The notes beneath the pieces were generated by a model that did not search any database, was not told the DNA's origin, and was given only the letters and a program-made list of their open reading frames with translations. 64,000 bases of DNA from Chryseomicrobium aureum (GTDB taxonomy: Bacteria; Bacillota; Bacilli; Bacillales_A; Planococcaceae), in assembly GCF_016909155.1 (NCBI RefSeq), contig NZ_JAFBFG010000005.1, positions 1 through 64,000 of the forward strand. The letters run 5' to 3'. Made by a program: the position numbers and the translations under genes. How positions within the stretch are numbered: position 1 is the first letter of the stretch; each line of letters opens with the position of its first letter. Shown here piece after piece: positions 45,237-52,802 of the stretch.

Positions 45237-45352
45237 GCAAAATCCTCCTTGGATTCTTCGATAATCGAAGGTCTCACCGTCTATTCTTTCGCAATTCAGA
45301 GTGTTTGGCAAGCGATTTCTGGCTGAAAAAACAGAAAATTTCAAATGGGGTG

Positions 45353-45382
45353 TTGACAGATGTTTCCTTGCTGTTTTATACT
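45353..45382 (+). promoter_or_regulatory. Sigma-A promoter of the SAM-riboswitch operon
   Basis: TTGACA (45353-45358), an 18-base spacer and TATACT (45377-45382) lie about 30 bases before the riboswitch. Confidence 0.8.
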
Positions 45383-45411
45383 TCAATGCAATAGACAGAC
45401 GTATATGTACT

Positions 45412-45521
45412 CTTATCCAGAGTGGCGGAGGGACTAGGCCCTGCGAAGCCCGGCAACCAACAAGCAATTTTGCTTGGAAAGGTGCTAATTCCTACAGATC
45501 GATTTCGGTCTGGAAGATAAG
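45412..45521 (+). ncRNA. SAM-I (S-box) riboswitch
   Basis: The aptamer has the conserved S-box elements. P1 arms are CTTATC (45412-45417) and GATAAG (45516-45521). Between them lie AGAGTGGCGGAGGGAC, GGCCCTGCGAAGCCCGGCAA (kink-turn and SAM core) and AAGGTGCTAATTCC. SAM binding stabilises P1 and allows the following terminator to form, so the downstream methionine genes are on only when SAM is low. Confidence 0.95.
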
Positions 45522-45535
45522 AGGAGGACAAGCTG

Positions 45536-45567
45536 AGGCTCCTCTTCTTAATTGAAGAGGGGCCTTT
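45536..45567 (+). terminator. SAM-riboswitch expression-platform terminator
   Basis: AGGCTCCTCTTC pairs with GAAGAGGGGCCT around TTAATT, followed by TTTTC. Part of the left arm (GAGGCTCCTC region) can compete with the aptamer 3' side, giving the usual S-box on/off switch. Confidence 0.85.
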
Positions 45568-45623
45568 TCATTGTCTCTTCCTCTCTGGATGTCTGCTCTA
45601 CCCAACAAAAAGGAGGAAGAACA

Positions 45624-46922
45624 ATGACAAACTTACGACCAGAAACGATTTTACTTCACGGAGGCCAACAACCAGACCCCGTCACAGGATCACGCGCGGT
45701 ACCCATCCATAAGACCACTTCATTCGTTTTCCAAAACACAGAGCACGCGCAAAATTTATTCGCACTGAAAGAGGCAGGCAACATTTACACACGTATCGGC
45801 AATCCGACAGTCGATGTGTTTGAACAACGCGTCGCCCAACTTGAAGGAGGGACAGCTGCCGTTGCATTATCCTCTGGAATGTCTGCAATCGCCTTTTCTA
45901 TTTTGAATATTGCAGGGGCAGGCGATGAAATTGTTGCCGCATCGAACCTGTACGGTGGAACATACAACTTATTCGCCCATACACTTCCACGCTACGGAAT
46001 CACTGTGAAGTTTGTCGATTCCACAGATCCTGAGAATTTCCGTGCAGCGGTCACTTCGAACACGAAAGGTTTCTTTGCTGAAACGATTGGAAATCCAAGT
46101 TTGAACGTACTGGATATCGAAGCAGTCGCGCAGGTTGCGAACGAAGTGGGTGTACCTCTCTTGATCGATAACACATTTGCTACACCGTACGGAACACAGC
46201 CGATTCGCCACGGTGCCCACGTTGTCATCCATTCCGCTACAAAATGGATTGGTGGGCACGGGACTACAATTGGAGGTGTAGTGGTCGATGGCGGAAATTT
46301 TGACTGGAACTCAGATAAATTCCCGGGATATACAGAGCCAGACGTGACCTACCACGGTCTGCGTTACGGAATTGACGTACCACAAGTAGCATTTGCTATC
46401 CGACTTCGCGTGCAATTGCTGCGTGATTTTGGACCCGCTCTAAGCCCGGAATCGGCTTTTTCTTTCCTGCAAGGTCTGGAGACACTTCACTTACGCGTCC
46501 CAAGACACAATGAGAACGCACAAGTTGTGGCAAACTATTTGAAGCAACATGAAGAAGTAGAGTGGGTGAACTATCCGGGACTTGAAGAGCATCCTTCTCA
46601 TGAACTGGCGAAGAAGTATTTAGGACAAGGTGCCGGCTCGATTCTAACGTTCGGAGTAAAAGGTGGGAAACAGGCAGGGCAATTATTAATTGATTCCATT
46701 CCATTGTTCTCACATGTAGCAAATGTAGGAGATGCCAAATCATTGATCATCCATCCGGCCTCCACAACACACCAGCAATTAGGTGAAGGTGAAGAACTTG
46801 CGCGAACAGGTGTGACGCCAGAACTTGTTCGTTTGTCGATTGGATTGGAGCATATTGACGATATTTTAGAAGCACTAGATGCAGGATTACAAGCTGTTAA
46901 AAAAGCCGCTCTTCCTGTCTGA
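45624..46922 (+). CDS. metY: O-acetylhomoserine sulfhydrylase
   Basis: This 432-residue PLP enzyme makes homocysteine from O-acetylhomoserine and sulfide. Motifs: YTRIGNPTVDVFEQRVAQLE, SSGMSAIAFSI, DNTFATPYGTQPIRHGAHVV and the PLP Lys in IHSATKWIGGHGTT. The 430-residue length with the long insert separates it from cystathionine gamma-synthases. The start at 45624 follows AAAGGAGGAAG. It is the first gene behind the SAM riboswitch, with hom downstream. Confidence 0.93.
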   Translation: MTNLRPETILLHGGQQPDPVTGSRAVPIHKTTSFVFQNTEHAQNLFALKEAGNIYTRIGNPTVDVFEQRVAQLEGGTAAVALSSGMSAIAFSILNIAGAGDEIVAASNLYGGTYNLFAHTLPRYGITVKFVDSTDPENFRAAVTSNTKGFFAETIGNPSLNVLDIEAVAQVANEVGVPLLIDNTFATPYGTQPIRHGAHVVIHSATKWIGGHGTTIGGVVVDGGNFDWNSDKFPGYTEPDVTYHGLRYGIDVPQVAFAIRLRVQLLRDFGPALSPESAFSFLQGLETLHLRVPRHNENAQVVANYLKQHEEVEWVNYPGLEEHPSHELAKKYLGQGAGSILTFGVKGGKQAGQLLIDSIPLFSHVANVGDAKSLIIHPASTTHQQLGEGEELARTGVTPELVRLSIGLEHIDDILEALDAGLQAVKKAALPV

Positions 46923-47036
46923 TTTGTCCGTACAAGAAAAACAAATGTATCCTCAGGAAAGATTTTTCTTGTTTTCTTTAAAATCTTCCTCTAAAATAGG
47001 AAAAATACTACGGTGAATGGACTTGGAGGAATGAAG

Positions 47037-48023
47037 ATGGCAAAACTACGAGCAGCAATTTTAGGATACGGGACAGTGGGACAAGGGATTTACCGCATCT
47101 TGCAAGATAAACGAGAAGAGTTGCAACGCTCTCTTGGCCTCGACATTGAAGTTGGCGCAATTCTTGTGAATGATTTGGAAAAACCTCGTCCTGCAACCCC
47201 GGGCGTTCTCATCACAGATAAGTTCGACGACATCTTGGCCATTCCTGGATTGCAGGTCGTATTTGAAGCGATTGTAGGGGAAGACCCAGCCTATGGGTAT
47301 TTATGCCAGGCAATTGACAAAGGGTGCCATGTCATCACAGCAAATAAAGTCATGTTCTCGCGCTATCATATCGATCTTCATGAACGAGCGAAATCAAAGG
47401 GTGTCTATATCGGCTACGAAGCCACTACAGCAGGGGGCGTACCGGTCATCAAGACACTCAAGAACCTGTTGCAAGTCAACACGGTCCATCGCATTCAAGG
47501 GATTTTGAACGGGACGTCGAATTATATCCTGACTTCAATGCGCACAGACAATAGTGCCTTCGACGCTGCACTTCGTGATGCGCAAGCACTTGGCTATGCA
47601 GAAGCAGATCCTTACAACGATGTATCCGGAATGGATGCGTTTCATAAGCTGATGATTTTGAGTGCGCTCGCATTTGATAAGCAACCAGAACGAAGCGAGG
47701 TGGATGTAAGAGGAATCGATACAATCACATTAGAAGATGTTCAGCGTGCGCAATCTGAAGGGTTACGCTACCGTCATGTCGCTGAAATCGTTCAGCACCC
47801 CGATGGACGTTTAGAAGCTTCTGTAGGCCCACAACTAGTGGGACCAGACCACCCACTGTATGCAATCGAAGGAGTGAACAATGCAGTGGCAGTCGATACA
47901 AACTACATCGGCACATTGACACTTGTTGGCCCTGGAGCAGGGATGTACCCGACGGCGAGTGTGATGGTAGAAGATTACGCGGAGATTATTGGGAAGCGGG
48001 CTGGGTTTATGATTTCGATTTAG
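47037..48023 (+). CDS. hom: Homoserine dehydrogenase (short form, no ACT domain)
   Basis: This 328-residue enzyme reduces aspartate semialdehyde to homoserine. It has a nucleotide-binding GYGTVGQGIYRIL, ITANKVMFSRY, the catalytic region YEATTAGGVPVIKTLKNLL, GILNGTSNYILTSM and AEADPYNDVSGMDAFHKLMI. It ends at about 328 residues and lacks the C-terminal ACT domain that gives threonine feedback, which suits a dedicated methionine-branch enzyme behind metY. The start at 47037 is seven bases after GGAGG. Its TAG stop is joined directly to repeat copy C. Confidence 0.92.
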   Translation: MAKLRAAILGYGTVGQGIYRILQDKREELQRSLGLDIEVGAILVNDLEKPRPATPGVLITDKFDDILAIPGLQVVFEAIVGEDPAYGYLCQAIDKGCHVITANKVMFSRYHIDLHERAKSKGVYIGYEATTAGGVPVIKTLKNLLQVNTVHRIQGILNGTSNYILTSMRTDNSAFDAALRDAQALGYAEADPYNDVSGMDAFHKLMILSALAFDKQPERSEVDVRGIDTITLEDVQRAQSEGLRYRHVAEIVQHPDGRLEASVGPQLVGPDHPLYAIEGVNNAVAVDTNYIGTLTLVGPGAGMYPTASVMVEDYAEIIGKRAGFMISI

Positions 48024-48482
48024 TTTTAGATGTGGAGCCGACTGTTCAGAAATTGTGCAAAGTAAGACGTTGAGTTCCACTGCGAGGCTGCTTTCCGTGG
48101 GCGCTGCGTGAGCTTCCTCGTCGCAGGCTCCTGCGGGATCTCACGGCAGACTGTGATCCCTACTGGAGTCAACCCCTCCATTCCACTCAACTTTAGATTT
48201 AGATGTGGAGAACGCCGGCATACACCAATTTGGGTGTATGCCGGTTTTTTGTTTGCGAACTGAGCGGTCGTTCTTCTACCGAAACCATACTTTCTTCTAC
48301 CGAAACTGAGATTTATTCTACCCAAATCCACATTTCTTCTACCGAAGTCATATTATGGAAACTAATTCGCAGGCCAAACCCTTATTTTCTTAAAATCTTA
48401 CTAGTAAGGGCTTAGGTAGCTAAAGGTTTTGTGCCCTGATCGAGCGACTTTGTGCCAGAAGTCATATTATGGAAACTAATTC
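48024..48482 (+). repeat. Stop-codon-docked modular repeat, copy C
   Basis: This intergenic element of about 459 bases begins immediately after the hom stop codon with TTTTAGATGTGGAGCCGACT. It has the same modules as copy B in the same internal order, so it lies inverted relative to B in the window. It includes a hairpin terminator (48215-48250), a 21-bp-period array (about 48258-48341) and two TTATGGAAACTAAT motifs. Near-identity to B suggests recent duplication or gene conversion. Confidence 0.85.
48215..48250 (+). terminator. Terminator carried by repeat copy C (end of metY-hom)
   Basis: CCGGCATACACC pairs with GGTGTATGCCGG (via a GGG start) around an A/T loop and runs into TTTTTT. It is the first terminator downstream of hom. 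Confidence 0.82.
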
Positions 48483-48538
48483 AGATCCCAAACGTCCACT
48501 ATCCCAAAATTTTTCCTAGCAAGGGCATCAATCTAACG

Positions 48539-48571
48539 AAAAAAAAGTATCCTCTCTTTCGAGAAGATACT
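48539..48571 (-). terminator. Terminator of the lipoprotein gene
   Basis: AGTATCCTCTC pairs with GAGAAGATACT around a TTTC loop, followed on the minus strand by eight T residues. Confidence 0.85.
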
Positions 48572-48578
48572 GATTTTT

Positions 48579-49136
48579 TTAGTTCTCTATAATTTGTTCA
48601 GCAAAGTTGAATGCCTCGTCAATCGTTTGATTAACTGCTAGATAGTACGTAATCATATAACCAGCGCCGTCTTTATCAAACCCAAGGACAGCAGTGTCCC
48701 GTACAGGGCCAGGAATCACTTTATAGGCCACTTCTTTGCCTGCAATTTCCTGCGTTTCCGCGTCAGCTAGTTCTCCAAAAGTTTCTGGAAAGATATCAAG
48801 TTCTGCTAATGGTGCGTCTTTAAATAAGTCACCGTGTAATACTTCATACTCATTTTGCTCACTCCACGTATCTACGTTGAATCCATCTGCTGGCTTCGTC
48901 GTTGTTTGATAAATCAAGTGAGCCGACGTAGACTCAGCCGCCGAGTCCAGATACGCAAGACCGATATCATGATTTTGCATAGTAGGGATTGAAACGTCTG
49001 TCCCCAATGCTTCTTCAATTTTTGTTTCAACTTCTCCAGCAGGACCTGTCGCTTCTGAGGATGGTGTCTCTACTGTTTCATCTTGACACCCAACTAAAAA
49101 TGCGAGGGCTGCCATAGGTAAAAGCCATTTCTTCAT
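48579..49136 (-). CDS. Putative lipoprotein of unknown function
   Basis: This 185-residue protein starts with a lipoprotein signal peptide (KKWLLPMAALAFLVGC, lipobox Cys17) and an acidic Ser/Thr-rich linker. A globular domain follows that includes SAAESTSAHLIYQTTTKPAD and AGYMITYYLAVNQTIDEAFN. I recognise no family. It is likely anchored to the outer face of the membrane. Its ribosome binding site is AGGAGGAAT. Confidence 0.75.
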   Translation of the reverse strand: MKKWLLPMAALAFLVGCQDETVETPSSEATGPAGEVETKIEEALGTDVSIPTMQNHDIGLAYLDSAAESTSAHLIYQTTTKPADGFNVDTWSEQNEYEVLHGDLFKDAPLAELDIFPETFGELADAETQEIAGKEVAYKVIPGPVRDTAVLGFDKDGAGYMITYYLAVNQTIDEAFNFAEQIIEN

Positions 49137-49210
49137 AATCTGATAATTCCTCCTCTTCTCTTCGTTACTTTATCACTGATTGAAAAATCTGAAAAGAGGG
49201 CGAGAGAACT

Positions 49211-49238
49211 AAAAAACCGACTCTCAAAAGAGAGCCGG
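49211..49238 (-). terminator. Terminator of the AbgT gene
   Basis: CCGACTCTC pairs with GAGAGCCGG (one mismatch) around AAAA, followed on the minus strand by TTTTTTAG. Confidence 0.82.
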
Positions 49239-49245
49239 CTAGTAA

Positions 49246-50775
49246 TTATTCAGGCATGTAAATGCCAGAACCAGGACCTAAGTCGATCCCAAACGCCATC
49301 CACACAAACAACATGATCGTCCAAACGACGAAGAATGCAATAGAATATGGAAGCATTGTAGCGATCAGCGTACCAATCCCAACTTTTTTATCATACTTCT
49401 GAGCAAACGCAATCACGATTGCGAAATACGGCATCAATGGTGAAATGATATTTGTAGATGAATCGGCAATACGGTAAACAACTTGCGTCAATTCTGGTGA
49501 ATAGCCAAGTTCCATCATGATCGGCACGAATACCGGCGCCATGATTGCCCATTTCGCCGATGCGCTTCCGATGAACAAGTTAATGAAACCAGTAATCAAT
49601 AAGAATGCTAAGATAAGCGGATAGCCTGTAAATCCTGTACTATCTAAGAATTCAGCCCCGTTTACTGCGAGCACAAGGCCGAGATTCGACGTTGTAAAGT
49701 AAGCAACGAATTGAGCAGCTACAAACGCAAGAACGATGTATGAACCCATTGTTTCCATCGTTTCAGACAACTGATTCGCTACATCTTTGTCGTTGCGGAT
49801 TGCTTTTGTGATGACACCATATACAAACCCAGGGACAATGAAGAGAATCAAGATAACCGGAACAAGTACTTGGAAGAATGGCGCGTTGACGATTTCTTCA
49901 GCACCTGCACGAAGTGGTCCCCAAGAAGGAACAACTAGTAGAGCGATTCCGATTGAAACGACGATGATGGAAGCAAGAGCTCCCCAAAGTCCTTTTTTCT
50001 CAAGAGAAGAAAGTGTATTGACTTCTTCTGTAACCGTTCCTTTGTATGCACCTAAACGTGGCTCAACAATTTTCTCAGTTACAAGTGTACCTACGATTGT
50101 GATCATGAATACAGATGCAATCATGAAGTAGTAGTTCATCGCGTAGTTGATGGACTCTGCGTATTCAGGATTCAAAATTGCAGCCGCATCTTGCGTGATT
50201 CCACCTAACAATGGATCAAGAGATGTTAGCAACAAGTTTGCACTGAATCCACCAGATACCCCAGCGAACGCAGCAGCTAGACCTGCAAGTGGGTGACGAC
50301 CCATCCCAGCGAAAAGAACGGCTCCAAGTGGAGTTAGAACAACATACCCAGCATCTGCAGCCATGGATGACATAACACCACCAAATACTAATGCAGCTGT
50401 AAGAAGTTGTTTTGGCACAGACGTGACTAGTCCACGAAGAGCGGCACTGATCAAACCTGAACGTTCAGCAAGACCAATTCCGAGCATTGTGACAAGAACA
50501 GTTCCAAGGGGTGCGAATCCTGTGAAGTTTGTGACCATGCTCTGGAACAGGTACAAGATTCCTTCTGAATTAAGTAAGTTTCTAACCGTTAACGTTTCTC
50601 CTGGATTCATCGGATCTTCTACACTTACGCCGAGTGTTGAGAAGATAGCGGAAAGCACTAAGATGAGAACAGAGAAAATCGCAAATAACGTAACCGGGTG
50701 CGGCAATTTATTTCCTGTACGCTCGATACCATCGAGGGAACGAAGAATGAAGCCACGGTTTTTCGTGTTTTCCAT
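49246..50775 (-). CDS. AbgT-family transporter
   Basis: This 509-residue membrane protein has about 11-13 helices and AbgT hallmarks: NKLPHPVTLFAIFSVLILVL, MVTNFTGFAPLGTVLVTMLG, GLIVxA-like segments, GSASAKWAIMAPVFVPIMME and YRIADSSTNIISPLMPYFAI. Members import p-aminobenzoyl-glutamate or export antimetabolites such as sulfonamides. Which applies is unknown. It is monocistronic. Confidence 0.9.
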   Translation of the reverse strand: MENTKNRGFILRSLDGIERTGNKLPHPVTLFAIFSVLILVLSAIFSTLGVSVEDPMNPGETLTVRNLLNSEGILYLFQSMVTNFTGFAPLGTVLVTMLGIGLAERSGLISAALRGLVTSVPKQLLTAALVFGGVMSSMAADAGYVVLTPLGAVLFAGMGRHPLAGLAAAFAGVSGGFSANLLLTSLDPLLGGITQDAAAILNPEYAESINYAMNYYFMIASVFMITIVGTLVTEKIVEPRLGAYKGTVTEEVNTLSSLEKKGLWGALASIIVVSIGIALLVVPSWGPLRAGAEEIVNAPFFQVLVPVILILFIVPGFVYGVITKAIRNDKDVANQLSETMETMGSYIVLAFVAAQFVAYFTTSNLGLVLAVNGAEFLDSTGFTGYPLILAFLLITGFINLFIGSASAKWAIMAPVFVPIMMELGYSPELTQVVYRIADSSTNIISPLMPYFAIVIAFAQKYDKKVGIGTLIATMLPYSIAFFVVWTIMLFVWMAFGIDLGPGSGIYMPE

Positions 50776-50912
50776 TTCAAAACCTCCAAATCATATCACT
50801 ATTCTGACAATTACCTGTATAGGCATTTGTTTATTATAAGAAGAAATGCTCCGAATAGAAAGTCATCTGCAAATATCCGGAATTGCAAAAGGATTGTGAA
50901 TAGGGGGAACAG

Positions 50913-50942
50913 TAAAAATCCCAATCGCATCAGGATTGGGAT
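50913..50942 (-). terminator. Terminator of the small HTH gene
   Basis: ATCCCAATC pairs with GATTGGGAT around a 7-base loop, followed on the minus strand by TTTTTAC. Confidence 0.82.
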
Positions 50943-51172
50943 TAGTCTTCATCTTTTATGTCCGGATCTTCAGGGATTGGCGTATTCCGCCACTCCTCAA
51001 TTAAAGCTTTGACATGTTCCAGCTGTTCAAAGTGACGTGTGAATTGTTCGTCATTAATCAGAAACTGTTCCCCGTCATGTACAGCTTTGATGCGTCTTTC
51101 GAGAATATAGCGCCGAACTTGTTCTTCTGGCATACCGAGGTAAGCGGCTGTTTCTTCAAGAGTCCTATACAT
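50942..51172 (-). CDS. Small excisionase/MerR-type HTH protein
   Basis: This 76-residue protein opens with a winged helix-turn-helix of the excisionase type (YRTLEETAAYLGMPEEQVRR, YILERRIKAVHDGEQFLIND). An acidic helical tail follows. Such proteins bind DNA or act as adaptors. No phage or integrase genes are near, so this is probably a chromosomal small regulator. The ribosome binding site is AAGGAGGTC. Confidence 0.72.
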   Translation of the reverse strand: MYRTLEETAAYLGMPEEQVRRYILERRIKAVHDGEQFLINDEQFTRHFEQLEHVKALIEEWRNTPIPEDPDIKDED

Positions 51173-51236
51173 TTTTAGGTGACCTCCTTGTATACTGAAT
51201 AGATAGAGTGATTACTAGCTGCAAGGAGCGATTTCA

Positions 51237-52124
51237 TTGTCTAGTTTACCATACCTACTTGTTTTACTTGGCGCAATCTTATGGGGAACGACGGGAACTG
51301 CGCAAACATTTTTACCTGAAGATGCGCATCCATTTGTTGTTGCGGCAGCACGTTCTGCAATTGGGGGATTTGCTTTGTTGATTCCGCTCGTCGTGATGCG
51401 GAAAATTGATTTTCGGAATTGGTCGTGGAAAGAAACAATTCTCGCAGCGCTTTGTATCGGTCTCTTTCAAATGCTGTTCTTTAGCAGTGTTAAACTCACT
51501 GGTGTTGCGATTGCGAGTGTAGTTGCAATCGGGAGTGCGCCCGTGTTCTCGGGTCTTGTCGAGTGGTTCATCTTTAAACAAAGACCGACTCGTATCTGGA
51601 TGGTGTCGACATTGTTTGCACTTGTCGGATGCGGTTTTTTGTTCTTAAATTCTGGTGCAGTCACCGTAAATCCAGTGGGCGTGATGCTCTCTCTTGGAGC
51701 CGGAATCGTGTTTGCAATCTACACGATGTCGAGCAAAGTACTTGTTGCGAAACAAGATGCCATGTCAGCAGTCGCCATGACATTTAGCGTCGCGGCTATT
51801 TTGTTGAGTCCATTCTACGTAGTGAATGGAGCAGCGTGGACCGTTGAACCTACAAATGCAGGGATTCTTCTGTATCTTGGGATTGGCACGACGACTATTG
51901 CCTATGTGTTTTACACGACAGGTCTGAAAAAGATTCCGTCGAGTTCCGCACTTACATTGTCCCTTGCTGAACCGACGACTGCCGCTGTGCTAGGAGTGTT
52001 AGTTGTTGGAGAAATCTTTACATGGAATTCATGGGTGGGGATTGTTCTTCTTCTCGGAAGTATTGTTGTTCTAACTATAGGTGCGAGGTACCAACGTCCA
52101 CTAAAAAACCCTGAGGCTGTTTAA
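51237..52124 (+). CDS. EamA/DMT-family transporter
   Basis: This 295-residue membrane protein is built of two EamA repeats of five helices each (LLGAILWGTTGTAQTFLPED, GIVFAIYTMSSKVLVAKQDA). It probably exports a metabolite or amino acid. The start is a TTG at 51237 with AAGGAG eight bases upstream. No ATG fits. It has its own terminator. Confidence 0.88.
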   Translation: MSSLPYLLVLLGAILWGTTGTAQTFLPEDAHPFVVAAARSAIGGFALLIPLVVMRKIDFRNWSWKETILAALCIGLFQMLFFSSVKLTGVAIASVVAIGSAPVFSGLVEWFIFKQRPTRIWMVSTLFALVGCGFLFLNSGAVTVNPVGVMLSLGAGIVFAIYTMSSKVLVAKQDAMSAVAMTFSVAAILLSPFYVVNGAAWTVEPTNAGILLYLGIGTTTIAYVFYTTGLKKIPSSSALTLSLAEPTTAAVLGVLVVGEIFTWNSWVGIVLLLGSIVVLTIGARYQRPLKNPEAV

Positions 52125-52143
52125 GTGCTCAGGGCTTTTTTTT
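52109..52143 (+). terminator. Terminator of the EamA gene
   Basis: CCCTGAG (52109-52115) pairs with CTCAGGG (52128-52134), followed by a run of eight T residues. The EamA stop codon lies in the loop. Confidence 0.8.
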
Positions 52144-52158
52144 GTCTTATAGCGTTTG

Positions 52159-52294
52159 TTCACCAATTGTGTCGGGAGATTCGCAGTCTAATGCTTGCCG
52201 TTCACCAATTGTGTCGGGAGATTCGCAGTCTAATGCTTGCCGTTCACCAATTGTGTCGGGAGATTCGCAGGAAGGTGATGTTATGGAAACTATT
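52159..52294. repeat. 21-bp-period array, core TTCACC/TTCGCAG (42-bp double unit)
   Basis: Two alternating 21-base units, TTCACCAATTGTGTCGGGAG(A) and one starting TTCGCAGTCTAATGC, repeat perfectly at 52159, 52180, 52201, 52222, 52243 and 52264. The array ends in GTTATGGAAACTATTA, an inverse copy of the shared AGTTTCCATAA motif, which reaches into the LytTR stop codon. It lies between convergent genes. Confidence 0.85.
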
Positions 52295-52634
52295 ACATCC
52301 CTAAAATCCGCTTCACGTCCGCTAAATACGACTGGCCCACGGGCAACTCGCTGCCATCTTCAAGTACCATGATGAGATTCGAGGCGAGGTCCCGCGTGAT
52401 TCGATCGACCGCTACTAGATTTACAATAAACGACCGGTGGATCCGGACAAAATCTTCTGGCAGTCGTCGCTCGAGCTCCTTCAGCGGATGTGTGACAGAA
52501 TAGGCTTCCCCGTCTGCGTACACCCACGTCTTCTTATGTAAACTCTCCACGTGTGTTATAGAAGAAAGGCGCAAAGGCTTCCAATCCTCCTCTTGTCGAA
52601 CCGTTAAAAAGCGAGTTGCAGTGAGCTGTTCCAT
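52293..52634 (-). CDS. Stand-alone LytTR-domain regulator
   Basis: This 113-residue protein is essentially one LytTR DNA-binding domain (LRLSSITHVESLHKKTWVYA, LPEDFVRIHRSFIVNLVAVD, LEDGSELPVGQSYLADVKRI). No receiver domain is present. The start at 52634 (MEQLTATRFL) follows AAAGGAGGAAC. A frame from 52721 would translate the operator repeats and is rejected. It is divergent from aceA-aceB and likely regulates that operon or itself. Confidence 0.85.
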   Translation of the reverse strand: MEQLTATRFLTVRQEEDWKPLRLSSITHVESLHKKTWVYADGEAYSVTHPLKELERRLPEDFVRIHRSFIVNLVAVDRITRDLASNLIMVLEDGSELPVGQSYLADVKRILGM

Positions 52635-52657
52635 TGTGTTCCTCCTTTGATTTTCAA

Positions 52658-52706
52658 GTTTATCGCGAAAAAAAGTGGGTTTATCCAAAAATTTCAGCGG
52701 TTTATC
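52658..52706. promoter_or_regulatory. Three GTTTATC direct repeats at 21-bp spacing (LytTR operator)
   Basis: GTTTATC begins at 52658, 52679 and 52700, each followed by an A-rich stretch. LytTR regulators bind pairs of short direct repeats two helical turns apart, so the exact 21-base spacing fits well. The site lies between the divergent LytTR gene and aceA. Confidence 0.7.
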
Positions 52707-52802
52707 AAAAAGCCGTGTCATTTTGAATTATCTGTTATATATTAATTTACAAGAACTATAACTGTTATGCAACAGAAACTTACGCGAAGGGTGAGATACA
52801 GG

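Noticed and set aside
45237-45467. N-terminal extension of PepF
   Set aside because: It would cross the promoter and aptamer of the SAM riboswitch on the other strand. The ATG at 45236 has AAGGAGG and gives the family length.
48026-48331. ORF on the minus strand within repeat C (and its twin in repeat B at 38616-38900)
   Set aside because: The same translated sequence appears only because the two repeats are near-identical. There is no ribosome binding site, and the frame spans the hairpin terminator.
50942-51172. Prophage excisionase
   Set aside because: The HTH type fits, but no integrase, attachment repeats or phage genes are in the neighbourhood.
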